DNA from: Alteromonas antoniana
GTDB lineage: Bacteria > Pseudomonadota > Gammaproteobacteria > Enterobacterales > Alteromonadaceae
NCBI RefSeq assembly: GCF_019249295.1
Contig: NZ_JAESDH010000013.1
Location: forward strand, 62,001-126,000
Length of the DNA stretch: 64,000 nucleotides
Direction: 5' to 3'
Part shown: positions 46,566-55,201 of the stretch, piece by piece
Layout: every line of letters begins with the position of its first letter
How positions within the stretch are numbered: the stretch's first letter is position 1
Notes under the pieces: model-generated
Seen by the model: the letters and a program-made list of their open reading frames with translations, nothing else
Database searches by the model: none
What the model was told of the DNA's origin: nothing
Translations under genes and position numbers: made by a program

Positions 46566-46901
46566 TTAGATTGCGGGCTTCTCGACTGTCCCCAGCGTTT
46601 TCTGACACCAGTCCCACAATTTGTCTCCAGCGTTATCACCGCCTGCAATTAACTCCAGCCAGATGGCATCGCAAAGCCATTCAATATTTATCAGGATCTG
46701 CAACTCGCCGGTAAACAATGTCGATTGAAACCGGTCTGCGCCCCACTCCTCAGACTGAAGTGTAGCATTGGTGACGGTGGCAAACTGACTGACCCAGCGT
46801 AGGGTGGCCGCCGGTGTATGTGGCAGTGGCAGCAGTATCCGGACCACGTCATCTTCCCGCCGGTATGCCAGTCTGAGTGCTTCTGACGTCAGCTGCTGCA
46901 T
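46566..46901 (-). CDS. DUF3630-type protein next to SelO
   Basis: 111 residues, soluble. It has no recognised catalytic motif; the core WADRFQSTLF-like region reads EEWGADRFQSTLFTGELQIL, with WLCDAIWLELI following. The pattern and genomic place match DUF3630, a family of short Alteromonadales proteins. It overlaps the end of selO by 13 bp, so translation is coupled and a role linked to SelO is possible. No other evidence of function. Confidence 0.6.
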   Translation of the reverse strand: MQQLTSEALRLAYRREDDVVRILLPLPHTPAATLRWVSQFATVTNATLQSEEWGADRFQSTLFTGELQILINIEWLCDAIWLELIAGGDNAGDKLWDWCQKTLGTVEKPAI

Positions 46902-48322
46902 GATAATGAGACCGATGTCGGGTTAGCAGGTGGACGTGAAAACGGATGGTTATCCCAACGGGTATCAAAAGGGGATGTCAGCGCACCAAGGAATTGCTCT
47001 ACTGTAGACCAGTCGCCTGCCTCTGCCTCAGAAATCAGTTCGGTCAGCTGATGCGTGCGTGGAATCACTGCCGGATTTTTTGAAAGCAGACTGGCTTGCG
47101 GTATCGACGCGGTCTCTCCATGCAACCGGTAGTTGCGGTAGCTCTGCCACCACGCGTCAAAGTTGTCTCTGTCGGGAAAATGATCGCGCAGAGGGGAAGA
47201 AGATAAGGTTAAATCGGCCAACGCCAGTAACCGGAAGCTGTCAGTATAATCGCGCTGCTGAGTCTCAAGCATGGACAGCCAGTCCTGCATAAGTTTGATG
47301 CCGGTGTCGTCTGTGTCCAGCCCCATTCTGGCGGTCATGAGGCGATGATACTGGTCAAGAAATACCGGTTCGAAGCGTGACAACGCATCCCGTAACTCCT
47401 CAATGGAGCATTGGTCAGAAAAGGCATGTGCAAGCGCATTTAAATTCCATAGCGCAATACCTGGCTGGCGATCAAACGCATAGCGTCCTTCGTGATCGGA
47501 GTGATTAAATACTGCCGACGACGTAAAGGTATCCATAAATGCATAGGGACCATAATCAAATGTAATGCCATGCACCGACATGTTGTCAGTGTTCATCACG
47601 CCATGTACAAACCCATGTACCTGCCAGTGCGCGACAAGACGTGCCGTGCGCAGTGTAATGGCAAGCAACATGGCAGCCCAAGGATTCTCAGCCTGAAGAC
47701 ATTCAGGAAAGTGTTCGTTGAGTGCGAACGTTACCAGCTTTGCAAGTGCATCCGAATTCTGAGTATTAAAATAATACTCGAAATGGCCGAAGCGAATGTG
47801 GCTTGGTGCAGTGCGGATCATCATGGCACCGGGTTCGGGCTGTTCGCGGTACACGGTATCAGTGCTGCTGAACAAACATAAACTGCGGGACGTCGGTATA
47901 CCCAGGTGATGCAGCGCCTCCTGCCCCAGGTATTCACGTAATGTTGAGCGTAACACTGCGCGACCATCAGCGTGACGGGAATAAGGTGTCTGTCCGGCGC
48001 CTTTCAGGTGCAAATCCTGCCAGCCGTGTACTGCGTGCTTTGCCTCTCCCAGCAACAGGCCTCTGCCATCACCAAGAAATGGATTCCAGTGCCCAAACTG
48101 GTGGCCACCGTATTTCTGCGCGACGGCGTTTTGAGATAATGCGGAATTCTGGTCCTGCAATGCCGCCAACAGTTCGTTTTGTTGCCACCAGGACTGAGGC
48201 AGAGAAAGGGCATCAGCTAACTCGTGATTCACCAGCCTCAGGCGCATACCCTGAAGTGGTTGCGGTACGACCTGGCTTACCAGATCGGGAAGTGCATCAG
48301 CGTATCGGCGGGCTAGTGTCAC
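46889..48322 (-). CDS. selO: Protein adenylyltransferase SelO (YdiU)
   Basis: 477 residues, full length. A pseudokinase-fold enzyme that transfers AMP to Ser, Thr or Tyr of proteins and protects against oxidative stress. The N-terminal signature is KGAGQTPYSRHADGRAVLRS near residue 107. Catalytic and nucleotide residues are in HGVMNTDNMSVHG near 240 and FDYGPYAFMD near 257. The C-terminus ends in SLSCSS, with Cys 475 in the place of the selenocysteine of eukaryotic SelO. Cytoplasmic; an alternative kinase assignment is excluded by these motifs. Confidence 0.95.
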   Translation of the reverse strand: MTLARRYADALPDLVSQVVPQPLQGMRLRLVNHELADALSLPQSWWQQNELLAALQDQNSALSQNAVAQKYGGHQFGHWNPFLGDGRGLLLGEAKHAVHGWQDLHLKGAGQTPYSRHADGRAVLRSTLREYLGQEALHHLGIPTSRSLCLFSSTDTVYREQPEPGAMMIRTAPSHIRFGHFEYYFNTQNSDALAKLVTFALNEHFPECLQAENPWAAMLLAITLRTARLVAHWQVHGFVHGVMNTDNMSVHGITFDYGPYAFMDTFTSSAVFNHSDHEGRYAFDRQPGIALWNLNALAHAFSDQCSIEELRDALSRFEPVFLDQYHRLMTARMGLDTDDTGIKLMQDWLSMLETQQRDYTDSFRLLALADLTLSSSPLRDHFPDRDNFDAWWQSYRNYRLHGETASIPQASLLSKNPAVIPRTHQLTELISEAEAGDWSTVEQFLGALTSPFDTRWDNHPFSRPPANPTSVSLSCSS

Positions 48323-48779
48323 GGGACTCCGTCAAAGAAAAATTATCGAGTGGCTGTCAGTATAACATGTGTGCTTATCTGCACACGTCACGAGAGAGGA
48401 GCGACGTTATACGTAAGATGAACCAATATGAAATGAAATACGTTAATACACCCGGCATGGCTGGCGTATCAAAAACAGTCACCCTTAAAACCACATTAAA
48501 ACCGCCCGCTGTAGCGCTATTCACTCCTTCCCCGAATACAAATCACAAAAATTACGCCCGGCGTAATCTTTCCCGGGCATGGAGATGTATAAGCTTTCAG
48601 GAGGTTCTGAATATCATGCTTCATAGCGTATTATGCTGTGTTGAGATAATTCAGAGTTATCTCTGCGTGATTTTCGAGGGGAAGATCAACCGTCACAGGC
48701 AAGGCCATTGACGCGCAACGACCAACAATAATTTTTTGCGCCAGCATTGTCTGTTTTACCGGATATTTCAGAGGGAAAA
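48323..48779. other. 457-bp divergent control region between selO and the GST gene
   Basis: No firm gene. It contains a well placed AGGAGGT followed 10 bp later by a 31-codon plus-strand frame (48616-48711), and a hairpin with stem GAGATAA/TTATCTC (48643-48663) inside that frame. Promoters for both flanking genes must be here. The 31-codon frame is not called as a gene because it lacks any known pattern. Confidence 0.5.
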
Positions 48780-49448
48780 ATGCTAACACTTCACCATTTA
48801 AATAATTCACGCTCACAACGTATATTGTGGCTTTTAGAAGAACTCGGCGTGGAATACAAGCTGGAGACCTACCAGCGAGATGCAAAAACGAATCTTGCGC
48901 CACCGGAACTTAAGGCCGTTCATCCATTAGGTCGCTCACCTGTACTGACCACGGATGACGGGGCTGTTGCGGAGTCAGGCGCGATCATCGAGTATCTCAT
49001 CAGGCACTATGCGAAAGAGACATTCAGCACGCCTGAAGATGCATCCATGCATCAGCAATACCTTTTCTGGATGCATTTCGCGGAAGGCTCACTGATGCCG
49101 CCACTGGTTGCAAATCTGGTGCTTGAGAAAGCGCGTGAAAAGGCGTCAAAGCCATTCTTTATCAAACCCATAGCCAATAAGCTGATTGACGGAATTCTGG
49201 ATGCATACTATCGCCCGAATCTCGAACAGAGTTTACGCTATGTTGAGTCTTATCTGTCATCTCATGACTGGTTTGCCGGCAATGCGCCGACAGGTGCTGA
49301 TGTACAAATGATATTTCCGCTTGAGTCACTGGTGGCGTCAGGGCGGGCGAGTAATCTGGCAGCGATAACAGCCTGGGTAAATAAGGTTCATGATCGCCCC
49401 GCTTACCAGCGTGCGCTTGAAAAAGGCGGCGAGTACGCTTACGCATAA
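48780..49448 (+). CDS. Glutathione S-transferase
   Basis: 222 residues from the ATG at 48780, after GAGGGAAAA. The N-terminal thioredoxin fold has HLNNSRSQRILWLLEELG with the likely catalytic Ser near residue 9 and the glutathione-binding GAVAESGAIIEYLI near residue 60. The C-terminal helical domain includes ADVQMIFPLES. Conjugates glutathione to electrophiles or reduces peroxides; the specific substrate cannot be seen. It is divergent from selO. Confidence 0.93.
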   Translation: MLTLHHLNNSRSQRILWLLEELGVEYKLETYQRDAKTNLAPPELKAVHPLGRSPVLTTDDGAVAESGAIIEYLIRHYAKETFSTPEDASMHQQYLFWMHFAEGSLMPPLVANLVLEKAREKASKPFFIKPIANKLIDGILDAYYRPNLEQSLRYVESYLSSHDWFAGNAPTGADVQMIFPLESLVASGRASNLAAITAWVNKVHDRPAYQRALEKGGEYAYA

Positions 49449-49979
49449 ATGCGGCGTTTACCTGAGAAGACGTTTTCACCGTTGTTACCTGGGTAATTGC
49501 GGTGAGAACTCCTCGACACTGCCCGCGGACCAGCGAATCTTTCCTAATACCAATCCGCATAGGAATTTACCCTCTCAGAGTAATCCCTGAGGGCTAGTCG
49601 AAAACGACTTAGATCACGACGCGCTCTCTGAGGCATAGTCATTCTATGTCCAGAGGACGCAACACAGATGTAAGTCGTTTTGGCCACTCCCGTCGGGCAA
49701 TGCTGTCAGACTTTCTGGCGTTGTTATGCTTGCTTGATTTGGAACCACCAAACCTGCGCAACCAAGCCTAGCCAGAAAGCCTGACAGTCTTGCTGAGTGG
49801 GCAAACTCCTATGCGGATTGGTATAAGCCAGGCGCCTCGTAATTGACAGACGTCGTTGAGAGCTAACCAACGCCATCAGGTTAGTCTTAGTTACACCCGT
49901 CGAGTTTAAGCAAGCCTTACGGCTGTGTGTGGGTAGCCCGCGTGCTCAAAAGACAGAACAGCAGGGAAAGCCGACGGGC
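49449..49979. other. 531-bp gene-free stretch holding a MITE-like element
   Basis: Between the GST gene and the convergent recQ. The first 98 bp and the last 155 bp show no recognisable feature. The middle is the 278-bp inverted-repeat element listed separately. No terminator with a T-run was found for either gene. Confidence 0.7.
49547..49824. mobile_element. MITE-like non-coding element, 278 bp
   Basis: Terminal inverted repeats of about 22 bp: ATACCAATCCGCATAGGA plus ATTT at the left (49547-49568) and its complement with one mismatch at the right (49803-49824). Internal inverted pairs: AAAACGACTTA at 49601-49611 with TAAGTCGTTTT at 49671-49681, and a 17-bp pair 49703-49719 with 49771-49787 (16 of 17). 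There is no coding capacity. It differs from the element at 14971-15240 in ends and body, so two unrelated families are present. Ends of the type ATACCAAT are common in non-autonomous elements of marine gammaproteobacteria. Confidence 0.83.
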
Positions 49980-51821
49980 TTAGCCATCTTCCTTATTAAC
50001 GTAATCGTCAATTAACTGCATGAAGGCCTCGCCATAGCGGGCGAGCTTGGTCTGACCCACACCGCTGATGTCTAACATCGCAGATGTTGAGGTTGGCAAC
50101 TTGGACGCCATGTCTACCAGCGTTGCATCGCTGAATACCACATACGGCGGCACGCCGTGTTCTTCTGCCAGCACTTTTCGCAGATGCTTAAGGCGAACAA
50201 ACAAGGTGCGATCGTAATTTGCCGGTGCGTGTTTGGCTTTCTTATCGGGTTTGAATTCGAGACGCGGCACCGCCAGTTTCAGTGCAACCTCGCCTTTCAG
50301 TACCGGACGGGCTGCTTCGGTAAGACGCAGATAGGCATTTGCCGTGATGTCCACGCGAACCAGGCCCTGATGAATAAGCTGATTGATGATGTTGTGCCAG
50401 TAGGAGTCTGACTGGTCTTTGCCGATACCGTAAGTACTCAACTCATGATGACCGGCTTCCTGTAGCCGGCGTAGCTGCTTACCCCGAAGCACATCAATCA
50501 CGTATTGTGTAGATGCTTGTTGCGACAAACGAAGAATGCATGACAGAACTTTTTGCGCAGTGACGACGCCGTCGACCATTTTCGGGGGATCGAGGCAGAT
50601 ATCGCAGTTACCGCAGGCGCTGTCGCTGAACTGCGAAAAATAGTTCAGGAGTACCTGACGCCGGCAGGTTTGTGCTTCCGAAAATGCCTCCATGGCCGCA
50701 AATTTCTGCAGTTCAACGTCGTTGCGGTCGGTGTTGGCACCCTGTTCTATCCATTGACGAACCCGGGCTGCGTCCTTTTCGTCAAACAGCAGCAGGGCCT
50801 CGGCTTCCAGACCATCACGGCCGGCGCGCCCCGTTTCCTGGTAGTAGCTTTCCACACTGCGAGGTACATCATGATGCACTACAAACCGCACATTGGATTT
50901 ATTGATACCCATACCAAACGCTACCGTCGCGACCACCACATCGACTTTGTCGTTCAGAAACTGGCGCTGCACGAATTCCCGTTCATCAGGATCCTTGCCG
51001 GCGTGATAGGCGGCGCTACGAAAGCCCTGACGATATAGCTTAGCGTTGAGATCGTCGACCTTGGCCCGGCTGTTACAATAAATGATGCCGCTGCCATCCT
51101 GTTGTTTGACGTAATCAACTACCTGTTCAAAGGCTTTATATTTGGACATTACCCGATAGCGGATGTTGGGCCTGTCAAAGCTGCCTCTGTAAACCAGCGG
51201 AGCGTGCAGATTTAACTGTGCCTGAATATCGGCTTGCGTGGCGGCATCGGCGGTGGCGGTCAGTCCGACTACCGGAATATCAGGAAAGCGGGTTTTTATT
51301 TGCCCCAGCATGCGGTAGTCCTGACGGAAGTCGTGGCCCCAATGCGATACGCAGTGCGCTTCGTCGATGGCAAACAGCGCAACAGTAATTTGTTGCAACA
51401 AGCCCTGGAAAGACGACTGCAGCAACCGCTCAGGTGACACATACAAAAGGTCATAATCGCCATGCTGAAGTTTCGCCTGGATATCCATCTGCACGTCGGT
51501 GTCCAGCGACGAGTTCAGGTACGCTGCACTGACACCCTGGGCCTGCAGCTGTTCTACCTGATCCTGCATTAGAGAAATCAGTGGGGATACCACAATCGCT
51601 GTGCCTTCGCGGACCAGTGCCGGTATCTGGTAGCACAGTGACTTACCGCCTCCGGTTGGTAACAGCACAAGCGCGTCGCCGCCATCGCAGAGATGAGAGA
51701 TTACTTCTTCCTGGCCATCTCTGAAGCTCGCGTAGCCGAATATGCGCTCCAGTACAGACTGGGGCGTAGATGTCGCGATGGATTCGGGAGACTGAGCGTC
51801 GGCAACAACTGAGATGTTCAT
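49980..51821 (-). CDS. recQ: ATP-dependent DNA helicase RecQ
   Basis: 613 residues. SF2 helicase of the RecF recombination pathway. Motif I LLPTGGGKSLCYQ near residue 57, motif II with the aromatic-rich loop FAIDEAHCVSHWGHDFR near 155, motif VI QETGRAGRDG near 330, the RQC zinc-binding Cys cluster (CRRQVLLNYF, then CGNCDICLDPP near 400), winged helix, and a C-terminal HRDC domain near 535-605. Complete and likely active. Divergent from the thioesterase gene. Confidence 0.96.
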   Translation of the reverse strand: MNISVVADAQSPESIATSTPQSVLERIFGYASFRDGQEEVISHLCDGGDALVLLPTGGGKSLCYQIPALVREGTAIVVSPLISLMQDQVEQLQAQGVSAAYLNSSLDTDVQMDIQAKLQHGDYDLLYVSPERLLQSSFQGLLQQITVALFAIDEAHCVSHWGHDFRQDYRMLGQIKTRFPDIPVVGLTATADAATQADIQAQLNLHAPLVYRGSFDRPNIRYRVMSKYKAFEQVVDYVKQQDGSGIIYCNSRAKVDDLNAKLYRQGFRSAAYHAGKDPDEREFVQRQFLNDKVDVVVATVAFGMGINKSNVRFVVHHDVPRSVESYYQETGRAGRDGLEAEALLLFDEKDAARVRQWIEQGANTDRNDVELQKFAAMEAFSEAQTCRRQVLLNYFSQFSDSACGNCDICLDPPKMVDGVVTAQKVLSCILRLSQQASTQYVIDVLRGKQLRRLQEAGHHELSTYGIGKDQSDSYWHNIINQLIHQGLVRVDITANAYLRLTEAARPVLKGEVALKLAVPRLEFKPDKKAKHAPANYDRTLFVRLKHLRKVLAEEHGVPPYVVFSDATLVDMASKLPTSTSAMLDISGVGQTKLARYGEAFMQLIDDYVNKEDG

Positions 51822-51977
51822 GGCGGGGGATTTTACGCTGTTTTTGTCTTCGCTTCACGGGGGAATCCGGAATTCTGGACGAAAAGACAGTGTGAGGGGC
51901 TGCAACGTTTGCGTAGATGGTTGTTTTCACTATTTTAATAGTACAATGGTGTCACTGTTAGGCAAAAAGGAACGGTT

Positions 51978-52439
51978 ATGTCATCGTCGCTGCGCAGCGA
52001 ACTTACTAATGAAGTTATCGCCCTGTTTAAAGACGCGATGCCTTTTAATCGCGAGTTGGGCCTGGAAGTCATACAGGATGGTGACGACATTCGCGTAGAG
52101 GTGCCCTGGCATGACAAACTAACCGGCAATCCTTTTCAGAAAATTCTGCACGGTGGCGTTACCGCCAGTTTACTGGACACCGTAGGTGGCTTAGTTTCTA
52201 TTGTTCAGGCTATTCGTTTAACCGAAGACAGTGCACTGAGCGAGCTAAAGGCGAATCTGGCTACCGCTGGTACTGTCGATATGCGGGTTGATTATCTGCG
52301 TCCGGGCAGAGGAAAGCGATTCATAGCAACGGCAACCGTGATCCGTAAGGGCCGCCGGGTAGCTGTTTGTCGTATGGAGCTGCACAATGAAACAGGCGAG
52401 CATATCGCTTTTGGCACCGGCACCTATATGGTTGGCTGA
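51978..52439 (+). CDS. Hotdog-fold acyl-CoA thioesterase, PaaI/YigI type
   Basis: 153 residues with RBS AAAGGAACGGTT. The hotdog core reads HGGVTASLLDTVGGLV near residue 62 (catalytic Asp on the central helix) and DMRVDYLRPGRGKRFIATAT near 105. Cleaves medium-chain or aromatic acyl-CoA in characterised relatives; the physiological substrate here is unknown. A single gene between recQ (divergent) and mgtE, 122 bp from the latter. Confidence 0.9.
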   Translation: MSSSLRSELTNEVIALFKDAMPFNRELGLEVIQDGDDIRVEVPWHDKLTGNPFQKILHGGVTASLLDTVGGLVSIVQAIRLTEDSALSELKANLATAGTVDMRVDYLRPGRGKRFIATATVIRKGRRVAVCRMELHNETGEHIAFGTGTYMVG

Positions 52440-52561
52440 CACCTGATGCAAAAAAACTGGTCGCACGCCAGGCAGTTACCGTAGTTATATCTGTTCCGAC
52501 AGCATGAAGGCTTATCCCGCCCGCTGGTTGGATACAACATTTTTTTCCCTGGAGGTATCTC

Positions 52562-53899
52562 ATGGCTGAACCGTTACCGGATCTCATTGAAGAGTTTGTT
52601 TCTGACGGAACGGGCGATGATCCTGCTGCCACACTCACCACGTTGGTGGGGCAGGATGATGTGTATATTGCTACGCTGCTCGAATCGTTACCGGTTGAGC
52701 GGCGTATTGCTGTATGGGATGGCCTGCCACGCGACCGTAAGCTTGATGTGCTGGTCGAGATGCGAAGCGACCCCCGTGAAATCCTGATTGATGTGATACA
52801 GGATGACGAATGGGCCGCGATTTTCTCAGACATTGATGCTGAAGATTTACTCGAACTACTGGATTCACTACCCACCCGGCTGGTGGATTTGGCCTATGCT
52901 GCGCTTGATGCACAGCAGCAGGCATTCTTCCGCGAAGCTACCGCCTTTAAAGATGATGAGGTGGGGCACTGGATAAGCCACGAACTGCTGGTGCTGCCGC
53001 TAAATGCCAAAGTGCGTGAAGGTCTCAGGTTGATCCGTCGTAATGTGCCGCAACACTGTGACACGGTTTTCCTGGTGAACCGCTCGGGCCAGTTCTCTGC
53101 TGCGGTAAAACTGACTCGCTTATTCGGTGCGCCCGAGCACGTGCCGCTGGTGGAGTTAACCGAAGAAAATATTCCGGTATTAAAAGGCAACGATGAGAGC
53201 ACCTCTGCCTCACTGCAAGTGCAGCGGTCCGGGTATGCGTCGTTGCCGGTGGTGGATGAAAACAACAAGTTACTGGGCCGTTTGGAGATTCAGTCAGCGG
53301 GCGAGTTAATTAACGAATTTTATGAGCGTCAGGTGATGGCGTCTGCCGGTATGGATGAAGACGAGGATTTATTCTCGCCGGTAGCGAAAAGTGCCCGAAA
53401 CCGTGCCGTATGGCTGGGTATTAATCTATTAACGGCTTTTCTGGCGTCCTGGTTTATTGGCTTGTTTGAAGCCACCCTGCAACAGGTCGTTGCGTTAGCG
53501 GTACTGATGCCGGTAGTGGCCAGTATGGGCGGGATTGCCGGTAGTCAGACGCTCACCCTGATCGTGCGCGGGCTTGCGTTGGGGCAGGTGACCAGCGCCA
53601 ACTTCCGGGCGCTGATGGTAAAAGAGCTCAAAGTTGGCGGCGTAAATGGCGTCATCTGGGCCATGGTAATAGGTATCGTGGCCTACTTCTGGTTCACCGA
53701 TGCCATATTGGGTATTGTGATTTGTCTGGCAATCCTGGTGAATATTGTCAGCGCTGCCCTGGCCGGTGTGTTCTTGCCGGTGATCCTGGATAAGCTGAAA
53801 ATCGATCCGGCCCTATCCGGCTCGGTAATTCTGACTACGGTGACAGACATTGTGGGTTTTGTTGCCTTCCTGGGGCTGGGAACACTGTTTTTACTGTAG
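52562..53899 (+). CDS. mgtE: Magnesium transporter MgtE
   Basis: 445 residues with RBS GGAGG. The N-terminal superhelical domain (about 1-125; DDEWAAIFSDIDAEDLLELL) and two CBS domains (about 135-250) gate the channel according to cytoplasmic magnesium. Five membrane helices follow from about residue 280, including the signature PVVASMGGIAGSQTLTLIVR, where the pore is formed. Imports magnesium. It is monocistronic here. Confidence 0.95.
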   Translation: MAEPLPDLIEEFVSDGTGDDPAATLTTLVGQDDVYIATLLESLPVERRIAVWDGLPRDRKLDVLVEMRSDPREILIDVIQDDEWAAIFSDIDAEDLLELLDSLPTRLVDLAYAALDAQQQAFFREATAFKDDEVGHWISHELLVLPLNAKVREGLRLIRRNVPQHCDTVFLVNRSGQFSAAVKLTRLFGAPEHVPLVELTEENIPVLKGNDESTSASLQVQRSGYASLPVVDENNKLLGRLEIQSAGELINEFYERQVMASAGMDEDEDLFSPVAKSARNRAVWLGINLLTAFLASWFIGLFEATLQQVVALAVLMPVVASMGGIAGSQTLTLIVRGLALGQVTSANFRALMVKELKVGGVNGVIWAMVIGIVAYFWFTDAILGIVICLAILVNIVSAALAGVFLPVILDKLKIDPALSGSVILTTVTDIVGFVAFLGLGTLFLL

Positions 53900-54198
53900 C
53901 GACCATAACGTGACGACCGGCGCGATGCATTCGCATCTTCCCTAGTTTAAGGAAGTATTACTCCGCCAGCCAACAGGCCTTTGAATGCTGTGGTTATTGC
54001 GGCGCTGCAAGCCTGCTTTTGCAACGGTAGTTTGCCGATGGCGTCACCTGACCACAATAAATCGGGGCCAGGCGCAAAAAACGCCAGTACAGCCGCTTGT
54101 GAATTCGTCTTGTTGCTATGGCTAATAACGAATTCGTATTGCCCGGCGGACAGTAATCCCCGACAATGCTGCCCCTAAACCATGTACCCGGAAAAGAT

Positions 54199-55122
54199 GT
54201 GAGTCAGGATCAGGAAGCGTTAAAGCGTACCCAGGTAGGTGTGATGTGCGCGATCGCCGCTTATACCATGTGGGGAATTGCCCCGCTGTATTTCAAGCAA
54301 CTACAGATTATGCCTGCGATGGACGTACTGCTGCATCGGGTGGTGTGGTCGGCATTGATTCTGGTGGGGTTAATAGCGGGTAAACGCCAGTGGGGCAAGG
54401 TTAAAGCGGCATTGCTCTCGCGCAAGGTGATGCTGATTTTATTTGCTGCCGGCATTTTGTTGGGGGCGAACTGGCTGTTGTTTATCTGGGCCATCAACAA
54501 CGATCATATCCTTGATGCCAGTCTGGGGTATTACATTAACCCTTTGCTGAATATCTTTTTCGGGCGTCTGTTCCTGCAGGAGCGTTTGCGGTTGTTTCAG
54601 AAAATCGCGGTATTGCTGGCCATTGCCGGCGTGTCTATTCTGGTTTTTTCTTACGGTCAGGTGCCGTGGATTGCACTGGTGCTGGCAACCAGCTTTAGTA
54701 TTTATGGGCTACTGCGTAAGCAGGTGGCCGTTGACTCTATGCCAGGGCTTTTCATTGAAACGCTGATGATGCTGCCCTTTGCCCTGATTTACTGGGTGTT
54801 CTTCGCCTCCGAATACAGCAACATGCTTACCAATGACATGTCATTGAACCTGTGGCTGCTTGCCGCCGGTATTGTGACAACGGCACCGCTGCTATGCTTT
54901 ACCGCGGCAGCACGGCGGATCATGTACTCCACGCTGGGTTTCTTTCAGTATATAGGGCCAACGCTGATGTTCTTTCTGGCGGTATATTTATACGGGGAAC
55001 CCCTGGAGGAAGCCCGCCTGGTGACGTTTGGATTCGTGTGGACAGCGCTGGCGATTTTCTCATTTGATTCGCTGCGCGCTTATCGTATTCAGCGCCGGGT
55101 AAGATACACCGCGCCTGAATAG
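54199..55122 (+). CDS. rarD: RarD, EamA-family permease
   Basis: About 307 residues from a GTG at 54199 preceded by GGAAAAGAT; the ATG at 54166 would add 11 non-conserved residues. Ten membrane helices. The N-terminal GVMCAIAAYTMWGIAPLYFK and YINPLLNIFFGRLFLQERL are RarD hallmarks, the latter in the DMT repeat. First linked to chloramphenicol sensitivity; substrate not established. The C-terminal RRVRYTAPE is a short cytoplasmic tail. Confidence 0.92.
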   Translation: MSQDQEALKRTQVGVMCAIAAYTMWGIAPLYFKQLQIMPAMDVLLHRVVWSALILVGLIAGKRQWGKVKAALLSRKVMLILFAAGILLGANWLLFIWAINNDHILDASLGYYINPLLNIFFGRLFLQERLRLFQKIAVLLAIAGVSILVFSYGQVPWIALVLATSFSIYGLLRKQVAVDSMPGLFIETLMMLPFALIYWVFFASEYSNMLTNDMSLNLWLLAAGIVTTAPLLCFTAAARRIMYSTLGFFQYIGPTLMFFLAVYLYGEPLEEARLVTFGFVWTALAIFSFDSLRAYRIQRRVRYTAPE

Positions 55123-55201
55123 CGAAACATCCGGCGACATGATTGTCGCCGGGGCGCTCGCAGGCAGGAAAAGGTTGTAGTGTCAGTGTGCCCTGAACGA
55201 G

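Noticed and set aside
50553-51038. 161-codon plus-strand frame over recQ
   Set aside because: Antisense to the helicase domain with no domain or ribosome-binding site.
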